From positions 86,844-150,843 of the forward strand of contig JAFQXV010000003.1 of the NCBI GenBank assembly GCA_017406775.1: a stretch of 64,000 nt of DNA, given 5' to 3'. Below the pieces are notes generated by a model, which was not told the origin of the DNA, did no database searches, and saw nothing but the letters and a program-made list of their open reading frames with translations. Position 1 is the stretch's first letter. Each line of letters begins with the position of its first letter. Position numbers and translations under genes: made by a program. Below are positions 60,554-64,000 of the stretch, piece by piece. Source of the DNA: Candidatus Saccharimonadota bacterium. GTDB lineage: Bacteria; Patescibacteriota; Saccharimonadia; Saccharimonadales; Saccharimonadaceae.

Positions 60554-61560
60554 GTAAAATTATTGACTACAAAGGCTTTATCGAGAAGTATTTTACAATC
60601 ACGACCATTGACGGCCAGATTGTGCCGATGAAGCTAAACGACGTTCAGAGCTTTTATTATGACCTGATTCAAAAAGAATACGGGGAAACGCTTGCGCCCG
60701 TCAGAGAAAATATCCTAAAATCTCGCCGTTTTGGGTTCTCTTCCCTGATTGACGCGATGTTCTGTGTCGATTTTATTTTAGGCGAAATCGGCAAGACCAA
60801 CCTCGCCAGCGCGTCGGTTTATTCTTATCGCCAAAAGGATACCGACGAGCTGTTTAAGCGCGTCAATCAGTTCATAGATAGCTACCTACTCATCGCTTAT
60901 AGTGGCGGCCAACTCCATTATGAGAATCCGGACGACCGTAAATATCTCCCAGCATTTCGCGCAAAGTTCCTGCGTAAAGATGTCGGAGGGACGATTATAG
61001 AGGGCCAGAACGGTTCGGTGTATGACTGCTTAACTGCGGGAGCGAAAGTTTCCGGCCGTGGTGGAACGCGCCAAAACATCCACTGGTCGGAGGTAGCTTT
61101 CTACAATAATACCGACATCCTAGACGCACGAGAGCTTGTCGTTGGCGCAGAAAAACAAGTTTCTGATGGCGTGGGTAAAATCTTCCGCGAGACGACTGGC
61201 AACGTCGCCGACAACTTCTTCGCCGAAGAATATCAGGCCGGAAAAGATGGACGCTCGCAATTCAAGAGTCGTTTTCTGGCGTGGCATTTATTCGGCGAAT
61301 ACAGCACAAAAGCCCCTATAAATTGGGAAATGCCCGAGTATTATCAGCAAATCCCAAACATCACCCCAGACCAAGCCTACTGGCACTTCCGAAAGACTAA
61401 CGGGCTTACCTCGAAGCTGGAAATGCGCGAGTTCCCAACGACCGACACGGAGGCGTTTTTGCTCGGTGGCGACCCATATTTTAGCGATGATTCGATTGTT
61501 TATTACAACTCACTGATAGCAAAGCCAATCAAGGAGGGCGATTATGTTTCGGCTTTATAG
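60550..61560 (+). CDS. Terminase large subunit, ATPase half
   Basis: 336 residues. MKLNDVQSFYYDLIQ leads to the Walker A-like NILKSRRFGFSSLIDAMF (about 58), NLASASVYSYRQKDTDELFKR (about 90), the GRGGTRQNIHWSEVAFYNN Walker B (SEVAF, about 185) and coupling motif REFPTTDTEAFLLGGDPYF near 300. There is no nuclease domain; it stops after VSAL. The nuclease is encoded by the following gene in another frame, so the motor is split. Confidence 0.85.
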   Translation: MSKIIDYKGFIEKYFTITTIDGQIVPMKLNDVQSFYYDLIQKEYGETLAPVRENILKSRRFGFSSLIDAMFCVDFILGEIGKTNLASASVYSYRQKDTDELFKRVNQFIDSYLLIAYSGGQLHYENPDDRKYLPAFRAKFLRKDVGGTIIEGQNGSVYDCLTAGAKVSGRGGTRQNIHWSEVAFYNNTDILDARELVVGAEKQVSDGVGKIFRETTGNVADNFFAEEYQAGKDGRSQFKSRFLAWHLFGEYSTKAPINWEMPEYYQQIPNITPDQAYWHFRKTNGLTSKLEMREFPTTDTEAFLLGGDPYFSDDSIVYYNSLIAKPIKEGDYVSAL

Positions 61561-62179
61561 AGAGCCAGAGCGAGGCGAGTTCTTCGTGGTGGCGGTGGAC
61601 TGCGCTCAAGGCGGTATCGACGCAAACTTCGGACAATTCCTGTCTAAATCTCGCGTTGATGTCCCGCTCGTATTCGAGAAGCATTGCGTCGCCGCCGAGA
61701 TGACCCCGCTCATCCACGAAGCCTTAGAGTGGCTTTACGGTAGAACCGGCGTAGAGCCGGTCGTAGCTTTCGAGCGTCAGATGGGTGGTATCTCTGCCCT
61801 CTCCCAGCTCCAAACCTTAAACCGCAACGGTCACTATCGAATCTACCAACGTCGCAAACTCGGCACCGTTGAGGGCGAAGTTTTGACCGACACTATCGGC
61901 TGGGATACTAACGCCCAGACCCGCCCGCAAATGCTCGGAGACTTAAAACAAGCCGTCGATAACAAGCTCATCAGATTATACGACGAAACCACCATCAACG
62001 AACTCGGAAAGTTCATCGTCAACAAGAAAGGTCGCGCAGAAGCGGCGGCAAATTGTCACGATGACGCCGTAATGTCGCTCGCGATTGCGTGGCAGCTCTA
62101 TCAGACCGAATCTGCGCCAGCCCAGAAGAGAGCGAGGACACGAAGACCACAAAGCACATTAAGCAAAATATATTTTTAA
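61544..62179 (+). CDS. Terminase large subunit, nuclease half
   Basis: 211 residues, +1 frame relative to the ATPase gene and overlapping it by 17 bases. It has its own AAGGAGGG 5 nt before the ATG. RNase H-like nuclease motifs: FVVAVDCAQGG (first Asp), PVVAFERQMGG (Glu), and NCHDDAVMSLAIAWQLY (late Asp pair). The independent ribosome site suggests a genuine split gene. The nuclease cuts concatemers to headful or unit length. Confidence 0.85.
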   Translation: MFRLYREPERGEFFVVAVDCAQGGIDANFGQFLSKSRVDVPLVFEKHCVAAEMTPLIHEALEWLYGRTGVEPVVAFERQMGGISALSQLQTLNRNGHYRIYQRRKLGTVEGEVLTDTIGWDTNAQTRPQMLGDLKQAVDNKLIRLYDETTINELGKFIVNKKGRAEAAANCHDDAVMSLAIAWQLYQTESAPAQKRARTRRPQSTLSKIYF

Positions 62180-62189
62180 GGAGGTAAAT

Positions 62190-62504
62190 ATGGAAAGTAA
62201 AATCCAATACGGCAAAACATCAGTCACCAAGGTCGTCGGTAATAAGACCGTCGAGACGACCAAAAACATCGTCGCTGGCAAGTTCGTCCCGCCCAACAAA
62301 ATCCACACAGAGGAGAGCGTCGAGGTTTCTGACCGTGCCGACCAAGACGCAGAATATATCAAGTTCGCCGACGAAGAGGAACGCCTACAAAAAGCCGGAA
62401 AGCTAGTCGAGGCAGAGTTCCAAATCCGCCGCACTCCAGCGGCTACAAAACGGGGGACGCGCTACGTTATAAAGAAATTCACAATTCTTGACAGTGGTGT
62501 CTAA
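62190..62504 (+). CDS. Phage protein between terminase and portal
   Basis: 104 residues, AAGGAGG before the ATG. Hydrophilic (QYGKTSVTKVVGNKTVETTK; ADEEERLQKAGKLVEAEFQI) with a basic C-terminus. Not recognised; possibly a head accessory protein. Confidence 0.6.
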   Translation: MESKIQYGKTSVTKVVGNKTVETTKNIVAGKFVPPNKIHTEESVEVSDRADQDAEYIKFADEEERLQKAGKLVEAEFQIRRTPAATKRGTRYVIKKFTILDSGV

Positions 62505-62517
62505 ACAGGGGTATAAT
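62488..62517 (+). promoter_or_regulatory. Strong sigma-70-type promoter for phage structural genes
   Basis: TTGACA (62488-62493), 18-bp spacer, TATAAT (62512-62517), the only perfect consensus pair seen in the window. It lies at the end of the 62190 gene, about 60 bp before the portal start. Confidence 0.75.
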
Positions 62518-62576
62518 AAGGTTAAGCTTGGTTTACTTTAAGGACGAGAAACTGGCGGGAAGCAGTCAAATTCAAA

Positions 62577-64000
62577 GTGAACCAATTTCTTACAGAAGAC
62601 AACTTTTGGGAAAAATACCGCGCCGCTCGCGACTGGACGGAACGCTGGACTGACCCTTTTGATGAGTTCGTTCGTATCGCTCGCAATGAAACCGAAGAGG
62701 GTGTCCCTGATGAATATGCTCGCGTTTCCGATGGCACGACCGCCTCTCTGATTCGCAAGACCCCGAAGCGCGTCATCCAACAGCTTCCTACCGGCGTCGT
62801 CACTTCCGACGACGACAACGCTTGGCTCCCGATTGTTGCCGAGTTTATCCTCTTAAACAAGATTATTCCTTATGCCAACGGCGAGTATGACCTGATTCAA
62901 AAGTTCTGGTCTATCGTTGAAAACGGCCTCACGGTTGGCGGTCAAGCCGTCTACACTCCGTTCCTCCGCCGTGGCAATGAGTTCACAACCGACGCCTCGC
63001 TCGTCTACTGGGGTGATATCTTCTTCCAGCCGGGCAAAAAATCTTTCTATGATTGTGATTACTTCTTCATGCGCTCTTGGTGGCAACCAGAAACCATCGA
63101 CCAAATCATCTCCGCTGAAAAAGCTCGCGAGAAACAAGCCAAGAAAGATGGCGTCGAATACAAACCGACGTGGGACATCGCCGCTCTTAAAAAGGCAAAA
63201 CAAAACATCATCAGCAAAGACGACCAAGCCAAGACTCGCGCCGAAGAAAGACTCGGCATTGACTCTGCCGGTATCGAAGTCGTTATGGGCTTCCAGAAAG
63301 GCGTTGGTGCCGTCTTCTATACCGCTTGTATAAGTGGTGATGGTGGTGAGGGTGAGATTATCCGTCGCAAGAAAAACAAAGACCCGCGCGGACTTCCTCC
63401 GGTTGATTACTTCTACGCCGATGTTGACTTCTCCAACCCATTCGGTCGCTCAATTATTGAGATTGTCGGTGGTATCCAAAATATGATTGACTCTGATATG
63501 CGCGCTTATAAGTTCAATCGTGCGCTCGCTCTCACTCCTCCGATGTTGGTTTATGGCAATGTCGATACGACTCAAGCTCTCTACGAAGCCAATGGCCTCT
63601 TCGAGATGGGTGAAGACCCGAAGAATCGTCTCGTGCCTCTTGATGTTGATACTTCCGCTATCGAAGCATATCCAAATATCTATGCGCTCAATAAAACCCA
63701 GCTCTACGCTCTGTTTAATTCCGGTGGTGATACGACCGTCTCCGCCGAGGTAGGCAATCCGGGCTTTAGCAAAACCCCTGCCGGTATCAAACAGCAAAAA
63801 GAGATTATGTCCGCCGAGGACAACTACATCCGCAAGAACTTTGAATCGTTCTTCGAGAACTGGGCGGAAACTGCCGTGAACGTTTACTTCGCCGAGCGTG
63901 AGGGTATCGAAACCCTACAACTCGACCAGAAGACCGCCGACCGCTTGCGTAAGCTCGCAGACGAGGGCAAGCTCGATGGCGACTTCGTAAGCGACGACAA
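62577..64000 (+). CDS. Phage portal protein, 3' end cut by window edge
   Basis: Open frame from a TAA at 62523 through the end of the window. The GTG at 62577 (VNQFLTEDNFWEKYRAARDW) is the first usual start; no ATG is available in the first part. Portal-like features: TEEGVPDEYARVSDGTTASLI, NPFGRSIIEIVGGIQNMIDSDMRAY (stem-clip region), PPMLVYGNVDTTQALYE and AEVGNPGFSKTPAGIKQQKE. It forms the dodecameric DNA channel at the capsid vertex and docks the terminase. Assignment rests on position after terminase and these patterns. Confidence 0.75.
   Translation, partial: MNQFLTEDNFWEKYRAARDWTERWTDPFDEFVRIARNETEEGVPDEYARVSDGTTASLIRKTPKRVIQQLPTGVVTSDDDNAWLPIVAEFILLNKIIPYANGEYDLIQKFWSIVENGLTVGGQAVYTPFLRRGNEFTTDASLVYWGDIFFQPGKKSFYDCDYFFMRSWWQPETIDQIISAEKAREKQAKKDGVEYKPTWDIAALKKAKQNIISKDDQAKTRAEERLGIDSAGIEVVMGFQKGVGAVFYTACISGDGGEGEIIRRKKNKDPRGLPPVDYFYADVDFSNPFGRSIIEIVGGIQNMIDSDMRAYKFNRALALTPPMLVYGNVDTTQALYEANGLFEMGEDPKNRLVPLDVDTSAIEAYPNIYALNKTQLYALFNSGGDTTVSAEVGNPGFSKTPAGIKQQKEIMSAEDNYIRKNFESFFENWAETAVNVYFAEREGIETLQLDQKTADRLRKLADEGKLDGDFVSDD

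Noticed and set aside
62522..63797. Several minus-strand open frames under the portal gene (also 59510-60292)
   Set aside because: They are antisense to conserved phage genes with good ribosome sites, have no recognisable content and reflect biased codon use of the real genes.

Overview
The window looks like a chromosome segment of a Candidatus Saccharibacteria (TM7/Patescibacteria) bacterium carrying a prophage or other phage-derived block at its right end. This is inferred from gene content and style: a small AT-rich genome with dense, overlapping genes; a MurA with an N-terminal XRE helix-turn-helix; a DNA ligase without its zinc-finger cysteines; a compact thioredoxin reductase; RNase J; LemA/HtpX; and a FISUMP-type surface protein. 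TGA is used as a stop in most genes here, so the Absconditabacteria/Gracilibacteria code does not apply. A striking local habit is a -10 box of the form TGN-TANNNT placed 6-7 nt before the ATG, which implies many leaderless mRNAs.

Layout. 1-8.7 kb: housekeeping genes (partial methyltransferase-like gene, tyrS, rnhA, uvrD/pcrA, HTH-murA, pgk, pyk). 8.7-16.7 kb: tRNA-Glu, ligA, a membrane protein-htpX-lemA operon, tRNA-Gly followed by tandem copies of its own 3' end, a cation antiporter and two EamA-type paralogues flanking tRNA-Cys. uvrD and ligA each carry an in-frame GC-rich insert sharing an 80-bp core, an intragenic mobile palindromic element. 16.7-24.7 kb: two GT8 glycosyltransferases with an acyltransferase, a GC-rich gene enclosed by inverted repeats, an L,D-transpeptidase, an alkD interrupted by one TGA, small membrane genes, and a candidate sRNA with its own promoter and terminator.

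24.7-40 kb is a defence island: a BRO/XRE protein, a SWIM protein, and a composite type III-like restriction-modification operon (helicase, DUF4391, Mod, DinD-like, Res). An AT-rich two-gene cassette (DUF6602 nuclease-like protein plus a CD-NTase with an AGS-C sensor) with its own promoter is inserted into that operon. 40-48.8 kb: small metabolic and redox genes, including a five-gene operon gpx-trxA-(Cys-rich 26-residue peptide)-trxB-membrane protein, tRNA-Leu, and rnj followed by a 147-bp near-perfect hairpin.

48.9-53.2 kb is a complete diversity-generating retroelement (DGR): template repeat, reverse transcriptase, an accessory protein that looks like a MutS-domain-I/Avd fusion, and a secreted FISUMP/C-type-lectin-like target. 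All 28 substitutions in the template/variable core fall on template adenines. The template lies in inverted orientation, tail-to-tail with the RT, behind its own promoter. The target also carries an (AT)10 tract in its signal sequence that could switch expression on and off.

From about 54.6 kb to the end is a phage gene block, all on the + strand and richer in GC: RecT, PD-(D/E)XK nuclease, RusA, many tiny overlapping ORFs, tRNA-Met and a degenerate tRNA-like gene, small terminase, a large terminase split into separate ATPase and nuclease genes, and a portal protein cut by the window edge. No integrase or attachment site is visible.
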